This document shows, in pieces, positions 35,400-46,227 of a stretch of DNA of 64,000 nucleotides (position 1 is the first letter of the stretch; each line of letters begins with the position of its first letter). Source of the DNA: Pleurodeles waltl (Eukaryota > Chordata > Amphibia > Caudata > Salamandridae). The stretch is from contig NC_090438.1 in NCBI RefSeq assembly GCF_031143425.1, positions 772,779,138 through 772,843,137 of the forward strand, read 5' to 3'. The translations under genes and the position numbers were made by a program. The notes under the pieces are model-generated. The model searched no databases, had not been told where the DNA came from, and saw only the letters and a program-made list of their open reading frames with translations.

Positions 35400-36129
35400 T
35401 GTGAAACATAAATTATAGATGTGGATGTTATGGTTATATTGACCATACTATGTCTTGCCCTCCTCTTATATAAAGATGTTCTGGTTGTGGTGCCATGGAC
35501 CATTTTGTTAGTGTGCAGGAAGATAAGTGAAAGCAATAAAGTTAAATGTATCTCTCTAGAGACGGACAGTAACAGCGTCTCAGATGAAAGGAGGACAGTT
35601 GTGTATTAAGTGTGGAAGAGCCAGTTGTATTAAAAAAAAAAAATCATAATGTAAATGACATCTTGAGGAATTGAAAAGGGCATAGCGGCAGACTCTGGGT
35701 CTGAAAATGCAATAGTAAACAAGGAAGTATGAGAATAGAGGTTTGTGAAGTAATTGGGTGTGGAACCTGAGCCTGCAGACATCAAACCTGAAATGTTTTG
35801 TGGGTGAGTTGATCAAGTTACTGGGATTGAGGCTATAACATGAATTGAAAAACAGGAAAGCAGAAAGGAAGATGTATGTAGCAGCTACAAGCCCAACTGT
35901 TCTTGGATCGATGGATCTAGGGGGGCTGAATATAATCTTGATCCCAATAGCCCTAAATCTAACCTGTATTGGTTGCAAGTAGTAGTGGGGAGGTGGCGAT
36001 TCAAGTGAAAAAGGAATTCTCCAAGGAACTTTAAAGAGAAAAGACAAATTAGGTGGTGTTATGGATTACATTTAAAAAAAAGTCTAACTCAGAACCATGT
36101 ACACATAAATTAAGGAATGTTTGTTTTGT

Positions 36130-37630
36130 CGAGAGAGGAAGTGGAGTTCGAACTGAAGAAATTACAAGATGATTGTATTACAGAACGAGTGGAATCGCCT
36201 GGCTTGAGTTTTCCATTGCCAGTGGCAAGACGCAATAGTGGTAAGGTGCAAACTATGTGCCAACTTGAGAGAATTTAATAATATTTATGCTGACAAATTT
36301 CCCTTGATTAGAATTCATCAAATGTTGTCAATGAATATGGGAACTGAATGGTTTTCCACCGTAGGTTTTAACAGCAGCCTAACACCAAGTACATGTACAC
36401 CCAAAAAGTAAAAAACTTGCTGCCTTTTTTTTCCATCATTTGGATGTTTCCAATTTTGCCATGTATCATTTGGGTTAGTATCAGCAGCTGCTGTTATCCA
36501 ACGAGTAATGTTTACTGAAATGCAAATTTGATAAGCAGAGCGTGAGTTACAAAAATTGATGGTGACGGAATTCGTTCAAAAAGAGAACAGACTGCACATA
36601 TCAAGAACTTGCTTTTATCAAGTTGCAGAGATGACATGAGGACATTAAGTTTAGCATAATTTTATGCCAAATTTGAGCAGAAGCTGGCAAAATAAAAACA
36701 TTTTGAGATCTCACAACTACTTAAGATTAAAGTAAAGTTTGAGTGATCCTCACAGTGCCAAGAAGCATTTCACCACACTAAATATTAAACTGGTGTAGCT
36801 CAGCACATAGGGTTTTTATCCTTCCCTCAAAAGTATTTTAACAATGAATGCAAGAAATAAGGATTAGGATCTGTTTTATCAAAGAGGGAGAAAAAGCATA
36901 AAAAGATAGTTGGTGCATTGACGTCTAGTTCTCATGCACCAGCAGAAAAAACTCTGTTTGAGAAGGGAACTTTGGCATATATGTGAATATTGGAACATTT
37001 TCAACAGTAGTTACCAGTGGTATGACTAAAAACGTTTAATCAAGGTACTCTACACCAAAGGTTTAGACAAGACTACTCCTAGTTTAGCAGGCTTTTCATT
37101 GAGATAGTCCAATTAAGTAATAGAATATGTGCCTGGAATGGCTCATTTTTTGAGCTACATGCCTGTGCCTACAAATTAATGTTCAGTGAATGTGTGGGAA
37201 GATTGTCAAGTTGTTAAGTTTCCAGTGTTTGGGGGAAGTGCTGTATTGGTAAAGATGAGGGAAGGCCAGATTGGTTGTGGACAAGGTTTTATGTCACGTA
37301 AAATAATATGTAGAAAGGGGATGACCAATTATGAAGCATGCTGATAAGAATCTACTGAAGTATTAGGAGGTGAAGGAAGTATTAAGTGTTGAAGACAAGT
37401 TGCTGATGGAAGGCAGTTTTGTAGTACCTCCTTTTGAGTTGAGAATAAAGTTTGAGGTTGGGTTACCAACAACTAAACGGAGAGTCAAGAATTACCACGG
37501 GTGGCCAGGAGTTGAAAGGGATGCAAAAAAAGTGGTGGGAGAATGTGTAATCTGGGAAAACTCTATTAAATCACAAGTGACATGCAGACCTCTGCTTTGT
37601 CTCATCAAGAGCCCAAGTATGCCTTGAGAG
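36130..37630 (+). pseudogene. Gypsy RT, RNase H and integrase Zn domain, broken
   Basis: The RT begins with a block reading ELKKLQDDCITERVESPGLS, the usual 'L..G.I.PV.SPW.SP' region. DKFPLIRI matches the conserved DxFPLPRI. Motif A is altered (FSTVGF instead of FSTLDL). The RNase H and the RNase H-to-integrase linker (VIEYVPG) follow. The Zn domain is in one good frame from 37370 to 37627 but has lost canonical residues. No full-length product is possible. Confidence 0.7.
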
Positions 37631-37648
37631 AAAGAAGAAATAGATAAT

Positions 37649-38994
37649 CAGGGATGTGGAATTCCTATAGCCCGACGCCCGGGACATATTGTTTGGGGTC
37701 AAGGGCAACACGTTTTCATGTTTATTTTGTCCTTAGGACAAACAGGCCCAACCCCCTGAAGCACAAACCCTTTGGCTGCCTGTTTACAGAGAAGGGAACT
37801 GTCTGCAGTTCAGGTAATGTGTGTGTCCATATATTAATGCTGTTCGAACTTGTATTTATGGTTCATTCATGAAAAGCCTTTATTATTAGGGTGAGCACTG
37901 TAAATAAACGATTTAAGGTCACACTGCACTACTGGCAATGGCTCCTGTAAAAAATAAAATTAAAAAAAAGTGTACACATGTTTGACAATATCAGGCTAAC
38001 TATAATACTCCCAGAATGCTCTCTGATTAGATGAAAATGTTTGCAGAACCTTGTAAGCAACAGTGATGATTATTTGTTTTCTAAATAAAATGTTCTGAAA
38101 AAAATGCAAGTAGGAAAAATAATTTCTCTGTAGGGGCTATTTCTTTAAAGCGTCATTTAGCAAAATATGTTGATGCCTGCTAGTAGTTCTAAAAAATATT
38201 GCTAATGGAAAATTAGTGTAACAATGTTCAACAAGATGATGGGAAGCATGAAAATAAACAAGCACTGGCAAAGCCAACCAATCCGACATTGTATGTGAGC
38301 CTTTTGGTTTCGTCAATGCGTGTCTTATTTTGACATGGCTTTTGTAACACTTTATTGTTGTGGGAGCTGCCAGGCCCTCATCATTGTAACGAACACTGGC
38401 AAAAAGAAAAAAATGTTTTTGGTCTCAAAAAGCACACATTGCCACCAGTGGGGTAACAAAGGCCCAGCTGCCCACCTCCATGGTGCCCCCTCAGCACAGC
38501 ACCTGCCCTGAGTGAGTCGGGAGGGGGCTCCATGTTCCTTGCATGTATTTGTGACCTGTATTTTAGCACAAGCAAATATGCATGTGCATATTTGCTCTTG
38601 TGAAAATCTACTGTGTGTTTACAAGTTCCCTTTCCCTCCAACCACTTTTTTCCCAACCCTGTAAGAGCTTCTACTTCTGCCATGTTAGTAGTAAATTTCT
38701 AACCTTTCTCATTATGGGAAAAGATTAAAGAATATCTGGTGAAAATCCTTAAAACATGCGGGTTAGTAGGTTTGCAGACTTCAAAGGCATTCCAGCCCTG
38801 GAACTAGTGCTTACTGCTTGCTCCAGCCCCAGTAGGTAGATCCGAGCTCTTACATAATGAGATTGCTGGCATAATTTGACGCTGCACTACATAGCACAAA
38901 TGGGACAAGTAGATTTTTGTTTACAGGACAAGTAGATTTAAGAAGTAACCAGCCCCATGGATAAGTAGATATTTTATTAAATTCCACACCCCTG
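37649..38994. mobile_element. TIR DNA transposon copy 1 (non-autonomous, hAT-like)
   Basis: 1346 bp with ends CAGGGATGTGGAATT and AATTCCACACCCCTG (the right end read on the plus strand is 'ttaaattccacacccctg'). No transposase is recognised. Near the right end the octamer GGACAAGT or a variant recurs (about 38902, 38927, 38960). Copy 2 at 49321 (opposite orientation) and copy 3 at 63356 share the ends and interior. Flanks GATAAT and GATATT suggest a 5-6 bp target duplication. It interrupts the Gypsy integrase. CAGGG-type ends suggest hAT; short duplications fit the hAT5/hAT6 groups, but this is inference. Confidence 0.75.
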
Positions 38995-38999
38995 GATAT

Positions 39000-39780
39000 T
39001 ATAGGTCTGGTTTTGAATGAAGCAAAAGGACTAAGTATATCATTGCTATGCTGGATTTGTTTTTTTAAATGTCAAGGGGTTGAAATTATCGAATGGGTGG
39101 ATGCAAAGGTGGTGACAAAGCTCATCGACAGGCTTCTTTAGGGAAGGTTTATCAAAATAAATGAGGGGTGTTAATGTGCTACAATTTATTTCAGAAATTG
39201 TACAATGTTTCTTTAAAAGGAAAGGCATTACATGCAAGACCACCTCAGTTTATCATTCCAAAATCTGGGAGTGCAGAGAGGCTCAACAAAGTTATAACAG
39301 GGGTTAGAAATCTGGTGAAGAGAAACAATTGAGAGTGGGAATGTGAGGTGTTCAAGATAGTTTGGACTTTTAGGATTACACTAAATAGTGTCACGAGGTT
39401 CAGTCCTTTTGTGCTCATGCATTATAATGCACTTTCCTAAGGATAATTTGGGTTGGGTGTCAAGGATGAGGGCAAGTGAAGTAGTCACCTGAAAAGGTAC
39501 GGAGTGTATTGAGAGTTCTTGAGATGTTTATAAAAAGAGATATGATGCTAAACATGGCACGAGAGAAGTTGACCTCTATGTGGGAAAATGGGTTAGGGTC
39601 AAAATAAGTGCTATAGTGAAGAGAGGAGAGTGTAGGTTTTTGGGACTATTGAGGGGAGAAAAAGTACGTTGCATTTCAGCATTGAGTGAGAGTAAAATCT
39701 GGCATTTGGGGTTGTTGTTTAGGTGCAGGAAAATATGGATAGCATACATCCAAGCACGAATCTGTAAGAATGGCTGAATG
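39000..39780 (+). pseudogene. Gypsy integrase core and C terminus, broken
   Basis: This is the continuation after the inserted transposon. EIIEWVDAKVVTKLIDR near 39090 matches the integrase region following the first catalytic Asp. A segment near 39240-39290 resembles 'TSVYHP..NG..ER.NK'. 39560-39640 reads DLYVGKWVRVK, the C-terminal tail of this integrase type. Confidence 0.6.
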
Positions 39781-39938
39781 AGGAGGAGAAATTCAGTGAA
39801 GGAATACATTGTGGCCATAAAAAGGGTGAGATTCCAAGTATGAGACACAAAAAGAAAAATAAACTTGATCTTGTGAATTAATAACACCCTCCGTTTATGA
39901 TACTTATTGTTATTCTTTTTGGTTTCTTCAAAATCTTA

Positions 39939-40404
39939 TGGTAGGAAAGTGCCCCTTCTTGTCATAGTTACCCCCACTTTTTACCTCTGGTACTGATGTC
40001 GCCGGATCCCTGCTAACCAGTGCCTGTGCTCTTTTTCTGAAACAGGGTAAAATGGTCAAATTGTCACACATTTGGCATACACTTTGGCACTCTTTAAGTC
40101 CCCAGTAGGTGGTATCCCTGGTACCCCGGGCATGGGTAACACAGAGTCCCTGAGGGCTGAAGCACGTATTATGCAACCCTAAGGGACCCCCAAACATACT
40201 GCATGCAGCCTTTGCAGACTGTGTGTCATGGTGCAAACCATGAGTGAAAACACAATATGGCACACACACTGTGTGCCATGCCAAAGTCACTGCATATAAT
40301 ATATGTAAGACACCCCTCCAGCAGACATTGAAGCCCTAAGGCAGGGCGGCATTATATTTTATGTGAGGACATATCTGCATTAGAAGATGTATCCATGTGA
40401 TGTC
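39939..40404 (+). mobile_element. Gypsy-type LTR fragment, plus orientation
   Basis: Begins TGGTAGGAAAGTGCCCC and continues 'gttacccccac', resembling the 5' end of the minus-strand LTR at 43261 (TGTAGGAAAGT... GGTTACCCCC) but otherwise different, so a related LTR family. Only about 466 bp remain; it is cut by the LTR starting at 40405. Confidence 0.55.
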
Positions 40405-43261
40405 TGTAGGAAGCTGGCCTGGCATGTGGTGGACACCTATGGTGTTGGCACCTTATACCGGGGCAAGGAAAATCCTATTAGTGAATGAGGGTAGTGTCTA
40501 AGAAGCCACGGCTCTCTAGAGGTAGCTGTGGATGATCTCCCAAGATTTATCTAGGAGGAGTGTAACGCACTTGCAATTCCACAGCAATCATACAGTAACT
40601 TATCACACCTGAAAGGAACCACACAATGTTACAAAAATAAAAGGTATTTTATTACAGTAGCACTGAACTAGATCACGTATAGGCAGTCCTACAATCGGAG
40701 TTAAGTACACACTATATATATATACACATATATCCACACACACACATATACACACAGTAATAACTAGGAATTAACATAGGAAATTAAAAGCATCAGTAAG
40801 AAACTATAGGAAATAGCTAGGGCCCGAGGCATAGGCCAAACCATATACTAAAATAGTGGACCGCGAAGTGAAGTCCCCCACCCAAGGATATGGAGTCGTT
40901 AGAGGGGAGCTGGGAGAACAGAGGACCCCAAGAGGTGAGCATCTTAGTGACCCCCAGCAACCAGGAGAACAGAGTAAGTGCCTGGTCCTCCCAAGTACTT
41001 ACAAGAGGACATAGAAAATGGATTGTGAAGTGACAGGACCAGCCAAGAGGAACCCAAGGGTGGATTCTGGAAGAAGAGGACATGCAAAAGAAGGGGACAG
41101 AGTCCAGTCCACGATGGAGTGTCCAGTCGGAGCAGGAGCCACTACCAACCCTTCTGTGGATGAAGATCCAGGTAGACGAGGAGAGATGAAGATCAGCTGT
41201 GGAGTCCAGGAGCTGCAGAGAAGTCCTTGGAGCCATGCAGATGAAGTCCCTTGTTGGTCGCCTGGTTGCAGTCAGTCAGTGGTCAAGAGAACCAACAACA
41301 AGCCTTGGCAAATACAAGTTGGAACAAAAGAAGAGTTGCAAGGCTGAAGAGGACCAGCAAGGTCCTGAGGACTTGACCCTTCGAGGGGAGTTCGGACTGA
41401 CCCTCAGCAGCAGGGAGAGCCAGCAAAAGCAGTCACAGCCCCCACAGACAACCCACTGGCAGCAGGCACAATAAGTGGCAGTGAGGCTCAATCAGCACAC
41501 CTGGAGAAGAGTCCCACGTCGCTGGAGCAGCAGAGGAGAGACTGTCCTTGCAAGGATGAAATTCTGGGGGCTGGGGCTACTCGGAGCCTGAAGATCCCTT
41601 GAAGCAGGGGACAACAGGCCTTGGTTGCTGCAGGGGTCGCAGTGCACAGGGGTACTATCCTGCAAGAAGAGGCAAGGGCTCACCATCTCCCAAAGTGGAC
41701 AGTAAGGAGCAAGGGGACCACCCCAGACCACCACCTGAGTTGCAGGATCCACACAGTTCCAGAGGACAGCAGACCCACGCAGCCGGTCGTTGCTGCTGTA
41801 GGTGCCTGCAGATGCAGGGGAGTGACTTCTTTACTCCAAGGGAGATTCCTTCTTACTTCTTGGTGCAGCTGAAGTCTTGATGACCCCAGAGGATGCACAG
41901 CCGTGGAAATGTTGCAATCACTGGAAGCAGCCAGGGAAACAATATTGCATGGTGAGGTCGTCTCGGGAGCTGCAGTCTTGTCAGTTCCTGAAGTGTCCAG
42001 TTGCGGACGGTGGCCAGGAGCAGACGTAGATGATGCAGAGGAGTCCTAGTGCAGTCTTGCACGCTGAATCTGGGGATCCACCCACAAGGGAGTCCCTAAA
42101 TAGCCCTTAAAGAGGGTTTGGTCACTTTGCATGGTGACCACCTATCAGAGGGGGTCGCTGATGTCACCTGCCTGACCTGGCCACTCAGATACTCCCAGGG
42201 GCCTTTGTACATCTTGTTTTCAAGATGGCAGAAGAGGAGCTTTGGGCACCACCCCTGGGATGGTGATGGACAGGGAAGTGGTAACTCCCCTTTCCATTGT
42301 CCAGTTTTGCACCAGAGCAGGGACTGGGGGGGTCCCTGAACTGGTGTGGACTGGTTTATGCACGGAAGGCACCAAATATGCCCTTCAAAGCAAACCAGTG
42401 GCTTGGGGAGGCTACCCCTCCCAAGCCAGTCACACCTATTTCCAAAGAGAGCGGGTGTTACCTTCCTCTCCCAAAGGAAATCATTTGTTTTACCTTCCTG
42501 GGCTTGATCAGATCAAGCAGCAGGAGGGCACAAACCTGTCTGAGGGGTGGCAGCAGTTGGGCTGCATGGAAAACCCTGTAAGACTGATGGTAGCAATACT
42601 GGGTGTCCTCTAAGGCGCCCCCAGAGTGCACTGAATCATACTTCGATTACTTGGAAAAGTATTGGGGTATGATTCCAACATGTTTGATACGAATATGCCC
42701 AGTTTCGGATTTACCATTATGTAGTTGGACATAGGTAGTGACCTATGTACAGTACACATGTAAAATGGCATCCCCACACTCACAAAGTCATGGAAAATGG
42801 ATCTGGAGTATGTGGGGGCACCTCTGCTAGAGCAAGGGTGCCCTATCACTCAGGTACCTGCATCATGCCCCCTGGGCTGAGAGACCCTACCACAGGGGTG
42901 ACTTACAGTGACCTGGTGCAGTGACCTGTCGTGAAAACGGGTGCATGCATCAGTTTCCCGCAGGCTGCGATGGCAGGCCTGCAGAACCCTTTGCATGGGC
43001 TCCCTATGGGTGGCAGAATAACTGCTGTAGCCCATAGGGATCCCCTGGAACCCCAATGCTCTGAGTACCTAGGTACCATTTACTAGGGACTTACATAGGG
43101 GTACCAGTATGCCAATTGTGCGAAGAAAAAGATGTAGTTTAGAGGAAAGAGCAAAACTACTGGGGTCCTGGTTAGCAGGAACCCAGTAGACACAGTCAAA
43201 CACACTGACAACAGGCAGAAAATGGGGGTAACCATGCCAAGAAAGAGAGTACTTTCCTACA
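40405..43261 (-). mobile_element. Long (2857-bp) 3' LTR of Gypsy copy A
   Basis: On the minus strand it starts TGTAGGAAAG at 43261 and ends CTTCCTACA at 40405, giving TG...CA ends within a longer inverted repeat. It lies immediately after the RNase H gene of copy A, as a 3' LTR should. A G-rich polypurine-like tract (rc of 'catcccccaaac') precedes it. AATAAA with nearby T-rich sequence (minus strand, about 40660-40640) is a plausible polyadenylation signal. Parts are shared with 1-870, 46106-46227, 49151-49320 and 51577-52174. Several open frames inside are chance. Confidence 0.85.
40711..40756. repeat. (TA)n/(CA)n microsatellite inside LTR
   Basis: Alternating 'tatatata' and 'cacacaca' tracts within the long LTR. 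Confidence 0.9.
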
Positions 43262-44346
43262 CCAAGCCACATCCCCCAAACGAAGGACAAGAAGGCTAAC
43301 CTTGCCCAGATGAGTCTTTATTATCTGACTGGAAATATCTGGAGAGTCCATCTGCATTTGGAGTGGTTACTCCCAGGCCTATGATCCACTGTATACTTCA
43401 TTCCCTGTAGGGATATGGACCACCTCAACAATTTTGGGTTTTCTCCCTTCATCTGTTTGAGCCATAGAAGGGGCTTGTGGTCTGTTTGAACAATGAAGTG
43501 GGTGCCACACAGGTTTGGCGTCAGCTTCTTCAAGGCCAAGACCACAGCAAAGGCCTCCCTTTCTATAGCTGACCAACGCTTGTCTCTAGGGGTCAACCTT
43601 CTGCTTATAAGAGCAACTGGTTGATCTTGGCCCTCAGTGTAGAGCTGAGAAAGAACTGCCCCACCCGACCTCAGAAGCATCAGTTTGGATAATGAATTTT
43701 TTGGAGTAATCAGGGCTTTAAAGAATCAGGTGAGCATCAGTCTTTGTGACCGTGCTGAGCCCTCTAATCAACACAGAACCTTACCTCCCTTTTCCCATTT
43801 TGGGACTGAGGTTTTGGTACCAGCACCTGTGGACTCGTCCAGGGGCTGTCAGAGTGCTCCCTCACTCCTTGGTCTAGCATTGTTTGCATTTTTGCTTTGA
43901 TGGAGTCCCTAACAGGATCAGGTTGCCTGTAAATTTTTACTTTTAACAGGCAAACCATCCCCTGTATCAATGGGGTGTTCACACCATGTTGTCTGACCAG
44001 GTGTCAGGGAAAACAGTTCAGAGAACTGTCCTAGGACGTTTCTGCAGTCCTCTTTATGAGGCTCAGAAAGGCCGTCTGCTAGGATAACTCGCTCCACTGA
44101 GCCATCATCTGCAGTGGAGAAGAGATCAGGGAGAGGGTCACCCTTCTTCCTGTCCCTATCAGTTGCCATGAGAGCAGGGTCATGTCAGCCCTGTCATAGT
44201 AAGGCTTAAGGCAGGTCACATGAAGCACCCAGGTCCACCACGCAAGTGACCTCATCCCTTTTCTCCACTATAGTATGGGGATCACTCCACTTGTCTTGGG
44301 GTGCCATCGGAGACACAGGCTCCAGGACCCACTATTTGTGCCCTGG
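43262..44346 (-). pseudogene. Gypsy copy A pol: integrase end, RT start, RNase H
   Basis: Minus strand from 44346 downward: the integrase C-terminal tail ending VLHV..LKPYYDRADMT, a linker with SEPHKEDCRNVLGQFSELFS, the start of RT (IYRQPDPVRDSIKAKMQ; VLVPKPQSQNGKREVRFCVD), then after a deletion of the RT palm the RNase H (RDKRWSAIEREAFAVVLALK; FIVQTDHKPLLWL; HRPGSNHS). The 3' LTR follows within about 60 bp. Integrase therefore precedes RT, and nothing but LTR follows RNase H. This is the Gmr1-type order, unusual for Gypsy. Broken by an internal deletion and frameshifts. Confidence 0.85.
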
Positions 44347-44380
44347 CTGGTTTTGGGTCGAGAAATAGGGTTGAGGAGGT

Positions 44381-44755
44381 AATGAATTCATTACTTACCA
44401 GTAATTCTCATTTCTCAGAATACCCAGTTTCTCATCCCAATACTTATGTCTCCCCCCCCCCCCCCCCCCTTTCTTTTACTTCCCGGTTACCAATCTGACT
44501 CTTGCTCGGTTAACTTGAGCTTTGGGATGTTCAGATCATTTTCTGGGCTCCTTGCCCTCATATTGGTAAAGGGTACTTGGAGTATGGAGGGGGGGAGTGG
44601 AGGGGGATGGGGCGGGGTTAAGAGGAACTTTTTGATTGGATCTGGCTAGGACACGTGGGCCTGGGTGGAGGGGAAACACCTCACTGAAGTAAATATTGGC
44701 ACGAGAAACGGTGTTTTCAGAGTAATGAGAATTACCAGTAAGTAATGAATTCATT
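44381..44755. mobile_element. 375-bp element with about 75-bp inverted ends
   Basis: The left end TGAATTCATTACTTACCAGT and right end ACTGGTAAGTAATGAATTCA (as strand-matched complements) are perfect inverted repeats of about 30 bp, continuing for about 45 bp more with mismatches. A run of about 20 C lies inside. It abuts the integrase end of Gypsy copy A. The terminal 'cttaccagtaattctcatttct' block looks like the outer DIRS left end, so it may be a DIRS internal-deletion derivative, or a MITE. Confidence 0.65.
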
Positions 44756-46105
44756 TGATATCATTTCTTAGTATTATTTTGAGGCAAATACCTTTGTGGT
44801 GCATGAGAGGAAAGAAAACATGGGAATTTACTTACATATTCATGTTAAAGCTACTAATCCTTTCTTTAAACATCACACATTGAATTACTATTTGAAAGAA
44901 CTCAAAGCACCCTATCAAAATACAGGTAGCACACATTGTTGCATGATAGTAAACATAAAGGGATATGAATTAAGTAATGGTTACAAATTAATAACTACAG
45001 TATAGGCTTTAGACAACAATGCACAAATGCACAATATAAAGTGCTCGTAACAGGCATGTAAACAAAAAAGGTAACAGATTGGCTTATTTTCTCCCTTAGA
45101 AACTAATTCTAAGTCCTATGCTTGACTTGATTTAGTCATTGAAGAAACATCGTCTTCTTTAAAGGTTACACTAGCAGTTTACCATCAAGGTCAAAGAACA
45201 TTGCGCTCTTTGACCTTGAGTTTCTCACCTGAGGAGAGGCAGAGAAGAGACAAGTGATCCTCTTCATATCCTGTACCTTCTCTCTGTAACAGCCTCCTTT
45301 TAATTGTAGATTTAACGTCCAACTTTTTGGTCTTCTCCAAAAATGTCAAAATCTGGTTCTTTGCAATTATTTTCACTTAGATAAGACAGACAGAGCCACA
45401 CCTGTCTAACGCCATGAAAACACTAAAGTGTATGTTTTATATTTAAAGTGAATCACATAATGTGACAGGAGAGGAGTCACACAGTGTGGGAACAGGCCAA
45501 TTTGGTGATTTATTGCTCAGGGCTCACTCTGAAGTTCTGGCAAAAGCTAGTTCCCATCGGTATGGTGTTGGAGTCGTCGGGCAGTCCTAGATCTTGGATC
45601 GTAGGTAGCTGTATGCAACCAATTTAGATTTCCCTGGCACCCAGCAGAGATGTACTGCGAACACAGGAGGTGCTGAGTGGGCAGACATGCTCCCTTTGGG
45701 GTTCCTTCTTGTCCTCCAAGAAAGGGCAGGCAAGATTCAGCTTCAAGGGGTAGGCCATAACCTCATTTTTAATTTATAAATACAAATCATAGGATGGGAG
45801 GAATTTGCACAAGGGAGACTCAGTCTGTATGGTGGGAGGAGGGGAAGGCAGAACCATAGGGAGTTTACAAAATACATAAGCCAGCCCGTTCAGGCCAAAG
45901 GACCTTGATAGATGGTGTAGGAATATACAGACGTGGCCTTTCTATTTTTGCAGGGTGAAAGGGACATATCCCTAATAAAGCACTTGAAGAGATATATTAA
46001 TATTTCTCACTTGAAACAATGACTAAAAGAATACATGTGACTTGAATGTGTCCGATAGCCATGACAGTTCTTCTATGATTGAAATAGTTATGAGGGAAAG
46101 ACAGA
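44756..46105. other. Intronic DNA between Gypsy copies, nothing recognised
   Basis: AT-rich to 45450, then more balanced sequence. No domain, RNA gene or shared repeat was identified. Confidence 0.4.
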
Positions 46106-46227
46106 TGCAGGGAGCTGGTCTGGTGTGTGGTGGGTACCTAAGGTCTTACACCTTATACCAGGTCCAGGTATTCCCTATCAATGAAGTGTAGGCAGTGTCT
46201 AGAAGCCAGGCTCTTTAGAGGTAGCTG
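46106..46227 (-). mobile_element. LTR 3'-end fragment of Gypsy copy B
   Basis: Matches the first 123 bp of 40405-43261 (plus-strand order), including 'ggtggacacctatggtgt' / 'ggtgggtacctaaggtct' and 'ctagaggtagctg' / 'ttagaggtagctg'. It joins RNase H directly, so most of the LTR and the RNase H end were deleted. Confidence 0.8.

Larger units (their letters stand above)
35400..39890 (+). mobile_element. Decayed Ty3/Gypsy element, conventional order
   Basis: Plus-strand Gypsy remains in the normal order: nucleocapsid-like knuckles at about 35420-35530 (CYGYIDHTMSCP and CSGCGAMDH); reverse transcriptase at about 36130-36420 (ADKFPLIRIHQMLSMNMG then EWFSTVGF); RNase H at about 36840-37150 (LGSVLS, then VIEYVPG); the integrase Zn domain at about 37370-37630 (YHGWPGVERDAKKVVGECV); and, after a 1.35-kb insertion, the integrase core and C terminus at about 39060-39780 (DAKVVTKLIDR; VGKWVRVK). 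Many stops and shifts; LTRs are not identified. The element is antisense to RANBP9. Confidence 0.75.

Noticed and set aside
35580..36047. 155-codon minus-strand frame with hydrophobic segments
   Set aside because: It is opposite to the Gypsy element's own strand; no start context or family match.
40817..41236. 139-codon frame within the long LTR
   Set aside because: LTRs are non-coding, and the frame is not preserved in other LTR fragments of the window.
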